Notes: generated from the sequence alone by a model not told the origin. Shown: positions 25,335-38,074, counted from the first letter of the stretch. The stretch is 64,000 nucleotides of DNA from Kudoa neothunni (GCA_964304625.1 OZ199838.1:13950001-14014000); one strand, 5' to 3'. Made by a program: numbers and translations.

Positions 25335-25903
25335 TTGATAAAGTAGTAATATTCGCGCGTGTGTGTTTGTTCGTTTAGGCAAGTGCGCATAATTTTTTTT
25401 ATTGATCGAAGCATATACGTAAACTTTTAAAGGTGTTAATATATTTAAACATTAATATGTTAAAGTTTACGCATGATATAGATTCATAGTCATTTTATTC
25501 TAGGGTATATAGCTAATTTAATTTTATCCAATGTATTAAAAAAGTGATTAAAACCGTCATTTAATGGATTAAGTCGACCAAAACATGCAGGAATAACTTT
25601 GATTGGTTAATTTTATTAACTTACTTACATTTATGTCTCATTTTTCCTTATAATACGTTTAAAATTATAAAATATTAATAATTTCGCTCGCTGGGTTGCA
25701 ATATAAAGGTCAGACTCCTATTTTTGAAGATAGGCGTGTGAGAAAACTAGAATAGTTCGTAGATCACTGATAAACTGGTCACTAAATTTTTCGCCTACTT
25801 TTAAATGATATATACTTAATTACATTAATCTTAATTTACTTTCTTGAACTTTATAGAAGCCAACAGATGTATTTTGTAAAAGATATGCTACGAATGTTTC
25901 ATT
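25335..25903. other. Between transposons, nothing recognised
   Basis: AT-rich DNA without an open frame or a repeat that could be named. Confidence 0.4.
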
Positions 25904-25907
25904 TTAA

Positions 25908-27853
25908 CCCATTCGGGGCGGGGGTCCGGGTCCAATATTTAAATTTCCTTAAAATTCAAAATATATGTTGAAAATAATCTTTTAATAGCGACATTAAATT
26001 ATTATTATATAAAAATTAAATTCTTATAGGAAAATGGCAAAATTACCAAGGGAACGAAAACCCACCGACGTATGATTTTCTAATTGAACGTTGTGTTACA
26101 GAGTGCGCGAAAAATAAACGGTTTTGTATCGATAAGAGAGCAAACTACTGTTGATTATGAAAATCTATTGAGCATTTAATGTGAATATAATTTGGGCAAA
26201 AGTAGATAATCTCCTTTTAACACACAACACATCGTCTCCTTTTCTCAGCAATAGTACTCATCATAGGTCGGCCTCACAAAGACGTGGCATGAATATTTGC
26301 GATGGATAATCGACGGGTTTGTTTCTCCGAATTTTTTATACTGATCAAATTGGCAACGATGTATCTAATGTGATTTTATAAGCTGACTTTTTCTTTGCTT
26401 CTATAATTAAACATTCCCCATGAATTAAATGCTGCGAGCGATATCATGTTAGTAAAAAGAGACCAATACCATTTTCTCGAGCGCATTCTTATTCTGTAGC
26501 AAGATACAGAATTGTCTACGGTATCAATACCACCCGTATACTCATTGCACATATGACCAATTTGAGGCTGTTCGATCGATACATAGCGCTTTTTTGTTCT
26601 GCAGTAACGTTTCAGATGTTATATTGGTTCAACAGTAAGCGAATAACTAAGAAAAGTAACAGGCTTTGTATCATTCCTTCGAATACAGTTGATTTCAGTT
26701 ATAGGATCTTTGAAATATTCATAGTAGCCTCGGTGGTTTTTATTCATTAATTTCGGACTCGTAAAAGGACAGTTCGAAGTTCGGTTCATCCTCACTGTTC
26801 CAATAACATTAACACCTCTTCGTTTGAAATCAATCAATAATTTGTGAGAGGCGAAAAAATTATCGAAATTGACATAGAACATACCTCTATCCTTTAGCTC
26901 GTCGACAAAATTTAGCATGATGCTTCCACCTAGGCCAAAATTCTTGTTGTATAATTCTGCCTTACCTATATATACACTAAAACTGTACACATATCCAACA
27001 GAAGACGCCACAACCTATTGCTTGAAATTGAAACGGACGGGTTTTCCCTTCATATACATTTTGCAGGAGTGGTGACCGGTATATGAAATCATCTGTTCAT
27101 CAATAGATAAGTTGTCGCAAAAATTTCCAAATTATTTGAAATTTTCGAATTATTGGCCTTATCTTGAAAAGCTTATCGTCTTTATCGAGTTTTGAAGTAT
27201 TATTAAAGTGGAGGTGTCGTTTTATCAACTTGAATCTTTTCAAGGTCATAGACTTTTTACAATTTCAACCCCAGGATCCATTGGAGTTTCCCAATACATA
27301 TGTTGCTGAGATAATCGATTGTAACCCAATAATTAATAATAATAATAAAATGCCAATAAAATATTTAAGTTCTTTTACGGTTAAGTGAAACGTGTGATCA
27401 TTCTTTTGTTGTGCATAAATATTTATTTCTTTAACAATATGTAAGAGAAAATTTTCATCGAAAAGTCTTAAAAATGTTTCTTAGGATTCATATCTAGTGG
27501 CGGAGTCATCATGCACAATAGTATATTTATTTTTAGGAACTGTATGGCATTCAGTGGCAATTACAGATGAATCGTTAGATTGAGATATTTTACACCATGT
27601 AGCACAAACATTATCAATTAATGGTTCATTATCAACATATGAGAAAGTTTATATTGTACCGAATATTTCTTGGACGGTCCCAACGTCAATCTTGTCACAT
27701 TCCCTTGAAACAAAAGGACCTTCTTCATCAGTCAAGATATCAACATTATCTGGAGGTAACGTCACAAAATCAACCGGGTTTAGAACAGCGTTTTCCTTTG
27801 ATTTTTCCCCCGCATCCCCAAACGATTATCAAGTTCATTCTCGCACCCTTATG
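25908..27853 (-). mobile_element. piggyBac-type element, family A, copy 2 (decayed)
   Basis: TTAA at 25904-25907 is followed by CCCATTCGGGG and GGGTCCAATATT, the family A end. The clearest transposase block lies at 26619-27011 on the minus strand. It has FYVNFDNFFASHKLL, where the catalytic Asp of the DNFF motif sits, and GTVRMNRTSNCPF, closely matching the copies at 9.7 and 43.1 kb. The acidic N-terminal region lies near 27600-27840. The 5' end is not seen; it appears cut where a different piggyBac family begins at 27858. Several breaks exist. Confidence 0.78.
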
Positions 27854-27857
27854 TTAA

Positions 27858-29250
27858 CCCTTAAAGGACAACCCTGGGCTCCACGAGCCCATATACACTA
27901 ACCGGATTAATTATAGTATTAATGTGTTAATTAATGCATTAATTCGTGGTCTCTCTTAAAGCTAGCTGTGTTGTATAATAACTCATTGATAAGAAAAACA
28001 ATAAGAATAAATATTCTACTAATTTTTTGAGATACAATTAAAACAAGTAACGTTCCTCGCGGAATGCTCGCTACATACACTTTTTTTGCAAAGGGAACAC
28101 ACTTGCTTATTCCTACGAATTATGTGGCTTGGACCAAAGTGACATCGCGTTCGTCTGTTATCTTCGCAGAGTTGGATTTGGTTTGATACATTATTGGAAA
28201 ATTGATATCCAATAATTTCCATCGAGCGTTTCAAAGAGGGTTGGGTAGAAATTAATGGATTTTTGAATCTTCTTTCTTGTTCACCTTTTATTAACAAATA
28301 AGACAAATCCAATAGAAATCTTTGTCTTCTACCAAATTTATCAGTCCTCATGTAGGTAGGATTTCTATTTATGAAAATTACATATGCGTTGAATGCAGCC
28401 ACATCTAATAATTGGCAAAACACCGCGAATGGCCAACGTCGACATTTTCTCTTGCAAGAATATGTTGAAACACATTGATCTAATGTGTCAACGCCGCATT
28501 CTTTTTTGTTGTAGTCTAAGATTGCCTGAGGCGTAGCATGGTATTCTTTACTTACATTTTGAGTGTGGTGTTCTGATGAAAGAATAACCACTGCCTTATT
28601 TTGACGCGGAACATACGAAATAAGGGTGAATACTTTGTAAAAACCAAATAGCGATGAAAACATCTTTCTTAATCTATGCGCCAAAAATTCTGGGGGTATA
28701 AAAGTTCTGCATTTACGCACAGTTACAAGAATTGATGTTTTCCTTTCATACAAATATTCAGCCAGTTTCCACGAAGTAGAATAATTGTCGAAGGTGATAC
28801 TACGACCCGCATCCAAAAGGTGATGTGTTAAATTTACCACAACATTAAAAGGTAGGTTGGATTCACGGTAACTGTCAATTTTACCCAAATATGGAATTAT
28901 GTTTGAAACATAAAATGTGTCGCTGTCGCAAACAATCCAGAATTTCAAATTTGTAACGAAATTGCTATCTATTTTAATTTTTTCGTCTGTTAAATATTTT
29001 TTATAAAAGATTCATAACAGGATATAGAGAAAGAAAGAGAATAAGGCCGAAGGGTTTTCTAATTGTGTTAGTGGAAACATTTAGTCGTTTCCTTGAAAAT
29101 GTTTGTTTTCGAATTCAAAGTCGTGGTCTTCATTGAAAACAAGAATTCTTAAGTTATGTATATCATAGATTTCAGATAAGTTATCATGAACAGTTTCAGC
29201 TTCTTCCATATCATAAACATCACCGACGTCATCTAAAATAATCGAAACAA
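27858..29250 (-). mobile_element. piggyBac-type element, family B (partial)
   Basis: The 3' end lies at 27858, after TTAA (27854-27857). It reads CCCTTAAAGGACAACC, the same terminus as the MITE at 58607-58854. A 17 bp inverted repeat TGGGCTCCACGAGCCCA follows. The transposase C-terminal half is the open frame at 28019-28948; an acidic N-terminal piece reads on the minus strand near 29100-29240. The part between them is missing or scrambled, and the 5' terminus is not found before the Helitron-like end at 29331. Confidence 0.78.
28019..28948 (-). pseudogene. piggyBac transposase, C-terminal half (309 residues open)
   Basis: An uninterrupted frame covers the second and third catalytic regions. 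DAGRSITFDNYSTSWKLAEY holds the second Asp and CGVDTLDQCVSTYSCKRK the third. A C-terminal cysteine-rich zinc-binding tail follows (CSLCKKSVCSEH..CFNC), which in the family binds the transposon ends. The first catalytic region and most of the N-terminus are absent from this frame, so it is not a working transposase alone. The length of the clean frame suggests fairly recent activity. Confidence 0.88.
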
Positions 29251-29330
29251 ACAACAACTGATACCATCAATAATTTAATAATTTTCTTAATTAGAACCAA
29301 TTATAGATTTACTATTAAATATATTAAATA

Positions 29331-30085
29331 CTAGCGCAAAAGCCCCGCTTCGCATGGGTTTCCTTGCCCAGCTAAGTAGACTAAGGCCTTGAGTAGGCCA
29401 AGGTCATCTTATGTTCAATGTCAATTTTAATTATTTATCGTCCTTTCTATAACAGTCTCGGCCGAAATAAACAGAAATAACCCGATCATCTTCACTTTCT
29501 TATTTATTGGACTTTATTTTCATTTAGAAATCATAAGTTTTTTCAGCTCATGTGGCGAATTAATCACATTAACTAACTAATCTAATAGTATGTTAACAAT
29601 GTTTCATTTAATTATAATGTTCTAACATCCTTTTATGTTTATTTAAAAAATATTTAAAACTTTTTATCTTTAATCAAACGTGCAAAGTAAATAACTTTTT
29701 CCCGCATATTAATCCCCCGTTTAAACAATGAATCTTCGTATACACCGAGTTTCCGCCTACGCACGAACTAATGTTGTAGAACTTATTAACTTAGTTTAAA
29801 GTGTAAAAAAGAGTAAAGTTAAAGTTGCAATTGTATTTAAATAATATAAATTAAAGTTATCTACTCATATCACAGAACATTATAGCGAATCACGTGCAAT
29901 GGTAATCTCATTATTATCAGCGCTAATCTATTTACAAAAAGTTTACACTACAAATTCACCACTTTATAAGAAAGTATACGATCCCGTTGTATTTTTGTAG
30001 TTAATTTTGTACTTTTTAAAGTATTAAAATAATCTCAAATACTAAAGAAAGTCTCTGCATGAGAAGAAGATTTGTGTGTACACAC
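29331..30085 (-). mobile_element. Helitron-like 3' terminus and following DNA
   Basis: On the minus strand the sequence ends CCCATGCGAAGCGGGG..GCGCTAG followed by T. This gives a GC-rich hairpin just before CTAG with the insertion between A and T, as in Helitrons. The 5' TC end was not found, so the extent to 30085 (where a hAT begins) is only an upper limit. No helicase coding region is seen. Confidence 0.45.
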
Positions 30086-30202
30086 CAGGGTTGCCAGAAG
30101 ATTAGCGAAAAAATACCAAAATTTTAAAAAACGTACCAACAGTTAATCTGCGCAAAAAAAAGATTAAAAGGGAAAAACATAATTATTTAAAATGTTTTTT
30201 AA

Positions 30203-32774
30203 CCCTCTAACGGATTTGGGGTGTATTACACCCCAAACCACATTTAATCTGAGAATAACATTTTATGACCTTCTCATATCAAATCGAAATTTACGCTATT
30301 CTTCTATATTTATGAAACGTACAACATAACAAAAATTTGGATAAATTATAAGCTTTCGTCATGCCGAAAAAAATCCATCCTTTAACGGGCTTGGGGTGAA
30401 AAACACCCCATCATTTTTTTTTGTTAAATTTCATTAAAAAATGATTTTGAGTTGATTTATAAATTTTTAGAAAATTCTATCGACGAAATTCGAAGAAAAT
30501 CAGCAACTATTATATTGTAGCGTATGCGGCAGCAATACAAATAGTAAACAAACCACACAAGATTCAAAAACTAACTTAATCCCTGTCCGAGGTCTACCGA
30601 TTCGGCCACAATATTACCTACTTCAATTCATCGCAATCGTTATTCACTGGTACATTTCCGTGGACACAATATTAATGTTTTCCTATCATGCAGATTGAGA
30701 AATATCGATTTTTGCGGGCACATCAAGTTGTTTTAATTATCAGAAATATATTTTAGAATTATAATGTTGATGAATGCCCTCTCTGAAATTTTATTTTATT
30801 AATTATGCGCCAATTTGGATATGTGAACAAGCGAGATTGTTTGAATCCGAAGATTTCACGTGTTCGGCTGTTCTGGTAGTTGAGTTACAATGAGCACTTC
30901 TGATGAATTTTTCGATGACATCCAATCGTCTGGCAGCGAAATAGATGATAATTTGTTCGAATTATCATGCAACTCTAATGAAATATCTGAGAATGAAGGT
31001 GCTGAAGACGATACAACCAGTAAAAGCGGAATCCTCTGGACATTGAAAAAACCAGCATCGTCAAGAACGTCGATTGAAAATATAATGGATTCTCATCCTG
31101 GCCCAACGGCATATGCCTTACAAAGGATCCAAAATATTTTAGATTGTTTCGTTATTTTTTTACGAATCATATTTGCCAAGAAATTATTAAATATACTAAT
31201 CTATTTGGAAAATCTCAATTTCGTGATTCTTGGATTGATTTAGACGAGACAGAATTCAAAGGATTTTTGGGGGTTCTAGTATTGATGGCTATCCATAAAG
31301 ATAGAGAAGAGCCTCTATTGGAACTTTTTAGTTTAACTGAAGGGAAACAAATATATCGCCAACTCTTCTCCTATAATCGCTTTAGGCAAATACTACGAAG
31401 TCTTCACTTTGATGATACAACCACAAGAGCACAAAGGAGAGAACAAGACAAATTTTGTCCTATTCGCCATTAATGGAGCATGTGGATGAAAATACTTCCA
31501 ATGCGCTATTCACCTACTGAGGATGTCACTGTTGATGAGCGGTTGGTTTCTTTTAAAGGACGATGTCCTTTTAGGCAGTATATGCCGCTGAAACCGGCAA
31601 AATACGGATTGGAATTTTTTCTTCCTGTGGATCCGGTACACAGCTACGTTTTAAATATTTCCCCATATCTTGGAAAAAATGGAGACCAAGTTAGCTGTTC
31701 CTCCAGCGTTGGTGAAAATATTGTGCTATCGCTGACGACTCCATTGTACCATACAGGCAGAACGATTGTGGCGGATAATTTCTTCTCGTCTATCAAGCTA
31801 TCGACCAAACTATTGGAGAAACGCCTAACATACTTAGGAACCGTACGGCAAAACAAACGAGACCTTCCTTCATGTGTTCTTCCGTCCAAAGGTAGAGAAT
31901 TACATAGCACTACTTTTGCATTTTTTAAAAAAAAATATGTTGACGTCCTACGTGAACAAAAAGAACAAATGTGTAATTCTTCTGTCGACGGAGACAATTA
32001 ACGTCGATATATCTGAAGATAATAAAAAACCTCAGACTATACTCTGATACAATAAAAAAAGCGAGGTGTGGACACGGTCGATAGAATGTTGGCATCCGTA
32101 TCGGTGCGCCGATTCAACAGAAGATGGCCAATGATCGTATTTTATAACATGGTTGATCTATCCTTAATTAATGCGTTTGCATGATACAAAATTATATTCA
32201 ATCAACCAATAAAATTAAGACGCACATTTTTGAAGGAGATGGCGGAAGCATTGTATCAACCCCTAATTGGTAAAAAATTAAAGTTAACTGGGTTAAAAAG
32301 ATCAAAGTTCCAAAGCACGGATAATTTAAAGAATATACCAACCACCCTAAACAAGAGCGTTGTGCCTTCTGTCCTCGCCAAAATGATAAAAAAACATCTA
32401 GCAAATGTTCAAACTGCGAACGTTATTATTGCCGGCTTCATTCGCCTAGAAAATGCTATGATTGCGATCAATCGTAATAATTATCTATCCTTAATATTTT
32501 AAAATTATATGATTTGTTTCAAACTTGTTTTTTACGCTACTTAACGTTAGGCTCTATTTTTCGTTGTGAGCCACAACCTTATGCCAAATATTGCCGAACT
32601 GGACTAAGTTGAATGATAAATGTAAATTTACTCCAAATTCTGTGGATAGAATTTTCTAAAAATTTATAAATAAACTTACAATAATTTTCTGAAGAAACTT
32701 AACAGAAAAAAAAAGATGGGGTGTTTTTCACCCCAAGCCCGTTAGAGGATGGAATTATTCGATAGCTTAAAGGG
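30203..32774 (+). mobile_element. piggyBac-type element, family C (near full length)
   Basis: TTAA flanks both sides (30199-30202 and 32775-32778). The ends are CCCTCTAACGG on the left and, inverted, CCCTTTAAGC on the right. A subterminal inverted repeat CTAACGGGCTTGGGGTG (with small differences) appears at both ends. Each end has a short hairpin, for instance TTTGGGGTGTATTACACCCC at 30214. The 2572 bp length is typical of a whole piggyBac. Confidence 0.88.
30890..32480 (+). pseudogene. piggyBac transposase, family C, broken
   Basis: ATG 30890 opens an acidic N-terminus (STSDEFFDDIQSSGSEIDD). The frame changes once near 31140-31230, stops at 31471, and resumes. The catalytic core shows VTVDERLVSFKGR (first Asp), TIVADNFFSSIKL (second Asp) and, in another frame near 32065, GVDTVDRM (third Asp). 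A cysteine-rich tail (CAFCPRQ..CSNCERYYC..CYDC) is readable at 32365-32480. All three Asp residues survive, but at least two frame shifts and three stops separate them. A short open frame at 31644-31997 on the opposite strand is only a shadow of this gene. Confidence 0.87.
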
Positions 32775-32849
32775 TTAATCTATCTAAAATTAAATTATGT
32801 CATTACAGTTATCTCCATAAAGTTTTGTCTCTATGGACGCTGTTACTGA

Positions 32850-34755
32850 ATTTTCAGGCGGGTTCTATTTTTTGCAATCTGTACTATAAAATAAACTTTT
32901 CGAATAAATCAAGCTGTTTAATGTTTTGGTCTTCAATATTGATCTATTTTTCATTTTTATTACGTTCAATCGGGAAAATATTCTTTCGGCAAAAGAAGAA
33001 GACTAAGGTAATGAGGGCAAGCTCATCATTAGTTTTAAAGTTAATGGATATTTAGGAACGTCGCCAATTATTTTTTCTGATACATCGTACCAAAATTTGT
33101 AGGGATCACTTACCTAAAAGAGATTTGAGTCTTGGAGAGTTAATTGTCTCCATTCAATATCCACATTGGTATAGTCTTCATCCTATACAAGATTGGGGAA
33201 TCTTGCTGAAAGGGGTATGATAGACTCAAGCTTACCTTCATTCACATTACTTGGATCCATTGCCTCAAACAATTCAAGTTCTTTAAATGAATTATTGTAT
33301 AGAAAGCGATAAAATATTTCATTTGTTAAGGAAATACAGAGATTAAAAGTATTTAATTTATTATGGAAGAATTCATTGCATAAATGCAAGTCACGTTTGA
33401 TCCGCGACAAATACTATCTAATGGAAGATAGTTTGAAGAGTTATTAATATTCCCAATATCCACATTTTGAATGATTTCTCTTTTCATAAATAAGCCGAGA
33501 GTAACTTTACTGTAACACCAATTGAATTTTTTAGCTTGCGCATTCGAAAGGTTTCTGATTGGAGTTCAAGATTTAGTTTGTTCACTACCGGTAGTATAAA
33601 GTTTAAGAATTCAAAATACATATGATTGATTGGTTTATTTAGTTTATTATTTATTAATTTTGCTGATTCAAAACCATTTTTCGATACTGCTGTAGCAAAA
33701 AACATTTTAAGTGCATTCCATGGATCGAGTATTCTAGTGATGACTTGTTCGAGTGACAACCATCTTGTGCTACAAGGGCGTAATGTCTTTCTAGGACAAA
33801 TATCCATTATCTTTTGAAATTCCTTGTATTCACTCAAATGTTTTTGGCTATTCGAAATATATGTGTAAATACTTCTAGCTAAACCTTCCGATTCGTTTGG
33901 AAGTTGATGAAAAGCTTTAGAAGCACATACAAAATTTACTGAGTGACAAACGCAACCTTACACGTGAAGCGAGGGAATTATTTGGATCAGTAAACCCTGG
34001 ACACCATTTTTGTTATCCATCATAACATATGCATTGTCACTGACAAATCCGATAAGATTGCGAATGGAGAAATTATTAGTTTTAAAAGAATTTATTAATG
34101 ATTCAAAAATTCCTTTGCCAGTACAATTCGTTATCTCCAACATGACCAAATATTTGTTCATTGTCTTTTTAACGTCGACATCATAATATCAATCTACTAA
34201 AACTAGTTGTTTAGTTGTGGATATATCTGTGGTTTCATCTATTATTAATGAAAATTTGGTTGTTTGTAATTTTGAAATTAAGTTGTTTAAGTAATGTTTC
34301 CCAATAACACGAAGAAAAACACATTTTCCTTTCATCCCAGCCCATTTAATGTATTTGCAAATAGCAGAATCTTCACAAACATTGGCAACTAAACCAGACA
34401 AATGATCCAAGATTGATAGCGGTAAATTGTGTTTCGCAACAAAGGAACATAATTTCCATTCTGCTTTGGCTATTTCTCGAGCATATTAAACAGGACTGTT
34501 TAATTCTATATAACTATCTATTTTCATATTATTTGTGGATTGTCTCATATTTCTTAAATGCTTTTCAGTTGCCGCATGTCTTTCGATTTGTGAAATACTT
34601 CCCGAAACTTCACTTTTACACCTTTTACAGAACACTTTCTCGTTGATATCCTTACTCATATCAATCCACTAGATAAATCTTCGATTTTCCAATTATTCTC
34701 TTCTTACCTTACTTTCATAACCTTTGTATATTTTCTTTTTTGGTGTTTTACTCAT
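32850..34755 (-). pseudogene. hAT transposase with BED-like finger and 39 bp intron
   Basis: ATG 34755 starts MSKTPKKKIYKGYESK. A 39 bp GT-AG intron (34669-34707) joins it to WIDMSKDINEK and a zinc finger, CKRCKSEV..HAATEKH. The hAT core follows: WKLCSFVAKHNLPLS, FSLIIDETTDIS (first catalytic Asp), FVSDNAYVMMDN, CHSVNFVCASKAF and STRWLSLEQV. A C-terminal dimerisation part lies near 32850-33090 (FWYDVSEKI, LALITLVFF). Only about four or five breaks are visible, e.g. TGA at about 34194 and a stop near 33959, so it is one of the younger elements here. Confidence 0.85.
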
Positions 34756-35790
34756 ATCGCTTTCTTAGTAGCTATCGTTTTGATTAAAGACCACCGAGAA
34801 TTACTAATCCAAAAAATATTACATTATGTTTAACACAATAAAAGTTACAGAAATTAATTTAGCTTGTTGAATGCAAAAACTATGTGGTAAATTATTAAGA
34901 CGCGCGTTATTAAGAATGAATTTGTAGGTTAAAATAAGTGTTTGTGAATAAAATTTTATCCTTATCGCATTTCGGATATTGTATTCCTCTGCAACTTCGT
35001 TTTCACATTATTTAAGTATTTTCACGTATCAGTGATAGCTTTAATTTAAATAAATATAATTTATTAACAATTTCCCTGGCTAGAAATGTATAAACTTAAC
35101 ATTTTAAGGAATTATGTTAGCGACAGTTAAATTTTATAACTCTTTCGAGCCAGATTTTTTTCGTTAAAACGTACATTTTAAAACCCTAAAGTATAAAATT
35201 TATAGGCAGAAAAATTAATTTCGTGAAGTAAACGAGCTAATTACCTGTGTATAAGGTTAAATATACATTGGGATTGCATGGAACTGATTTGACCATGAAA
35301 TCAAAGAACGTTCCATTTAAAACAATAAATAGATAACATTCTCGTGTTCAGAAACTCATTTAACATATAAGTGAAGAAAAAAATAAGCTTAGGTTTATAA
35401 AATTTTTTCATATGATAATATGTTGAAATTTAATTGTTTGTTTGTTTTGTTTTCTTTATGAGACAAAACATTAAAGGGATAGGTTGGATATTTAAAATAA
35501 CATCGGATTCAACAGCAAGACATATTTTACATATCTTCGTATAATATTATATCTATACGCTGGAATAACAAATAAACGTAAAAGATATAAATTTTTAAAT
35601 AAGATATTAATGCTACTTTATATTCATAACTAAAACCTAACCGGAAACTGAATATCGTCGAGGGGATTAAAAATGTTGATGAAAAAGTACCATTTTGATA
35701 CGAACATACCAATTCTGGCAACGCCGGTGACCAGTCGTTCGTAATCCTATTGGGAGCAAGAAAAAATAACGAACCACAAGTGTTGTACGC

Positions 35791-36278
35791 GTGGTTCGTA
35801 ATTTCTAAGACTGCGCGCGCTATATTAGAGAGGGAAAACCGCTATTAATCAACTATAATGATGAATTATTTCGAGCAAATTAATCAGTTGTAATAATATT
35901 TTTAAGTTTTCTGACAATTATATTGTGTAATTCTCGTTCAATATTCGTTTTATTTTTGTAACTATTTAAACCATGAATTTGAAGTAATGTCTTAAATCGG
36001 ACCGATGAGAGAGATATTTTTGACTGGAACAGTTTTTCATTCAGTATCGTCAAATTTATTAAATTTGTCATATCTGTGACAATTACCATATATTATAAGA
36101 TCACTAATATTGACGTCATTTTCAATATAATTTCCGCTAAATGCCTTCGCTGGTTTTGGAAAAACTTTATTATTTCATATTTCTCGTTTAATGTCCCAAT
36201 TCAATTTTTATGTCTGCCCTCCATTTCGCCATCCATCGAAAGCCACAATATCAGTTCACCTGAAAAGTTACGAACCAC
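35791..36278. repeat. Inverted repeat GTGGTTCGTAA, possible MITE
   Basis: GTGGTTCGTAA at 35791-35801 is matched by its exact complement at 36268-36278. Another copy of the complement lies just outside at 35768-35777. The 488 bp between has no gene. Target duplications could not be identified. Confidence 0.35.
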
Positions 36279-36318
36279 ACATCACTACAAAGTAATCTAT
36301 AAAAAACACATTTAATTA

Positions 36319-37364
36319 ATCCTTTATATATATAAAAGAGGACTGTCGGTGTTTGTGTGTGTGTGTGTATGTCCCGAAGTACGCATGTGCGGATAATTTT
36401 TTCCTTATAGAGAACCATATATAAAATTTTTATAAATTTGCGATATTTAAAAAAATCGTTTAATTGTTTTTTGACTACGAAAGTTTCCAAGAAGTATTTA
36501 TGAAATAGTGATTTTGTCGATTTAAAGTTTGTTTTTCGGGTTAAATGAGTTCAACGATAGGATTAGCACTTGCTTATTTCATGGTTATGGTCGGTTGAAG
36601 TTAACTATCTCCCTTATATGCTCTTTCATATGTTCATTAACTGCTTCTATCTATCTTTATATATAAGGTTGGCGTTTCTATTTGGGTGTCTGTTTAAACA
36701 CACTCCTTATTTGCGGAGTTTTAACGTATATGACTTGATAAGTATATTTTATAAGTTCTATTAATGGTTTTCAATGTGGTAAAAAATCTATATATGTTTC
36801 ATAAATAACGAATTCATGGAGAACGTTAAAGTTACGTTGTTTGAAGCGTTATAATGGAAATACTGCGTTCATAGGTTTCATTAAATTGTCCGCTAAGTTT
36901 TACTTTATGTGATTAAATTCAATGCGGATGGTTGTACTTTTATTTCACCAAATTTTTTAAATTGTTTATGTTGAAATCGACGCAATTTGTGGTTGTTTAT
37001 GATAAAAGCGCATGTATGTTTATGCCGAGTTAAACAATGCCAATTTTAACAATATCGATTAATTTTCGTAAGTTTTCTTCTATCTCTTTTATTTTTTCTA
37101 TTTTTTTATCTCTTAAAAAGTTAGTGGTGCACCCAGTTACCGAGCCACGAAATTTTTAAATGGACGCCGGGATTGATACTTTCCTTCACAGAAATTATAA
37201 TAATTTAAATTACATAATCCAAATCGTTATAGTAAGTTGATTAAAATTTTTTAGTTATTTTGTTTCTATGGGTTGATTCGAGATTTCAATATATTTTTTG
37301 AATGCTATTAAAAAATGCCTCTAGGTGAAATCTTCCCCAAGCAACGCTGGGTAGTTCCAGCTAG
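36319..37364 (+). mobile_element. Non-autonomous Helitron
   Basis: The element starts TCCTTTATATATATAAAAGA after an A and ends CTAG before a T, giving the A^T insertion pattern. A 3' hairpin lies just before the end, with arms CCC-AGC and GCT-GGG and loop AAC. A GT-rich stretch follows the start. The 1046 bp has no Rep/helicase coding, so it would need a helper. Short open frames inside are not supported. Confidence 0.68.
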
Positions 37365-38074
37365 TTTAAAAATATTTTAATTATATCCTTAATGATCAAA
37401 TGATTGTTTTAGCTAGTTTGAGAAATAAATAACATATTATAATCTTATAGGTACGTTAATTTTGTAATATTTCCTCAAATTATGAATTACACCTCATTAC
37501 AAACCACATGTCACCCACTTCATATCATATTTGTGATTCGGTAATCCCCATGGTGGGGTATTAGTGTTACCAGCGGTAGACAAACGATTAGCTTAGCCGC
37601 TAATATCGATAATGTTATAGGATTAATTGGGGCGGATATCAAATGTGATCCGAACTACTAAATTCAAAATTAGTCTCTTCAAGTTGGGACTCGTATTCAG
37701 TGGATTCAGGATCCATCGTGTCACGTGTACGACTATAATTGACAATATCCATATATTTATTAGTGTTGGTTAAAAAATTTTCTAAGTTTTCTATAATAAT
37801 AAATGAACTTGTATTATATATAATAGCCATTTAAAAATAATGCAATGGTTTTCTCAAAATGACCCCAGCGCGAGGAACGTGGTTTGTTTAGGGTGTGTAT
37901 GAGAGTTAATCGACAGACGTTATAAATGCATAAGAATGTGCATTTTACTATGGCTACTTGGAAATTATAGTGCGCCATTTGATTACACAAAGTAACTAGC
38001 AAATAAGTATACAATATCTTATCATGAGTAGCATGTAGTTAATTAAAGAATTTGTCAGTTACCAGCCGTAGCCG
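37365..38074. other. Intergenic, no gene supported
   Basis: A short acidic open frame (37639-37830, minus strand) has no recognisable homology and no splice partners. The rest is AT-rich. Confidence 0.45.

Larger units (their letters stand above)
30086..35727 (-). mobile_element. hAT element with a nested piggyBac
   Basis: The left end reads CAGGGTTGCCAGAAG; the right end read inward is CCGGCGTTGCCAGAA. The CAGGGTTGCCAGA form is typical of many hAT elements. The 8 bp flanks do not match, so the borders are less certain than the coding part. Removing the piggyBac at 30203-32774 leaves about 3.07 kb, a normal size. The transposase runs from 34755 down to about 32850 (separate entry). Confidence 0.65.

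Noticed and set aside
31644-31997. 117-residue frame opposite the piggyBac transposase
   Set aside because: It is the antisense of the transposase core with its DDD motifs; no independent motif.
37639-37830. Small acidic peptide on the minus strand
   Set aside because: No homology, no splice partners and AT-biased composition. It looks vaguely like acidic piggyBac N-termini but cannot be supported.
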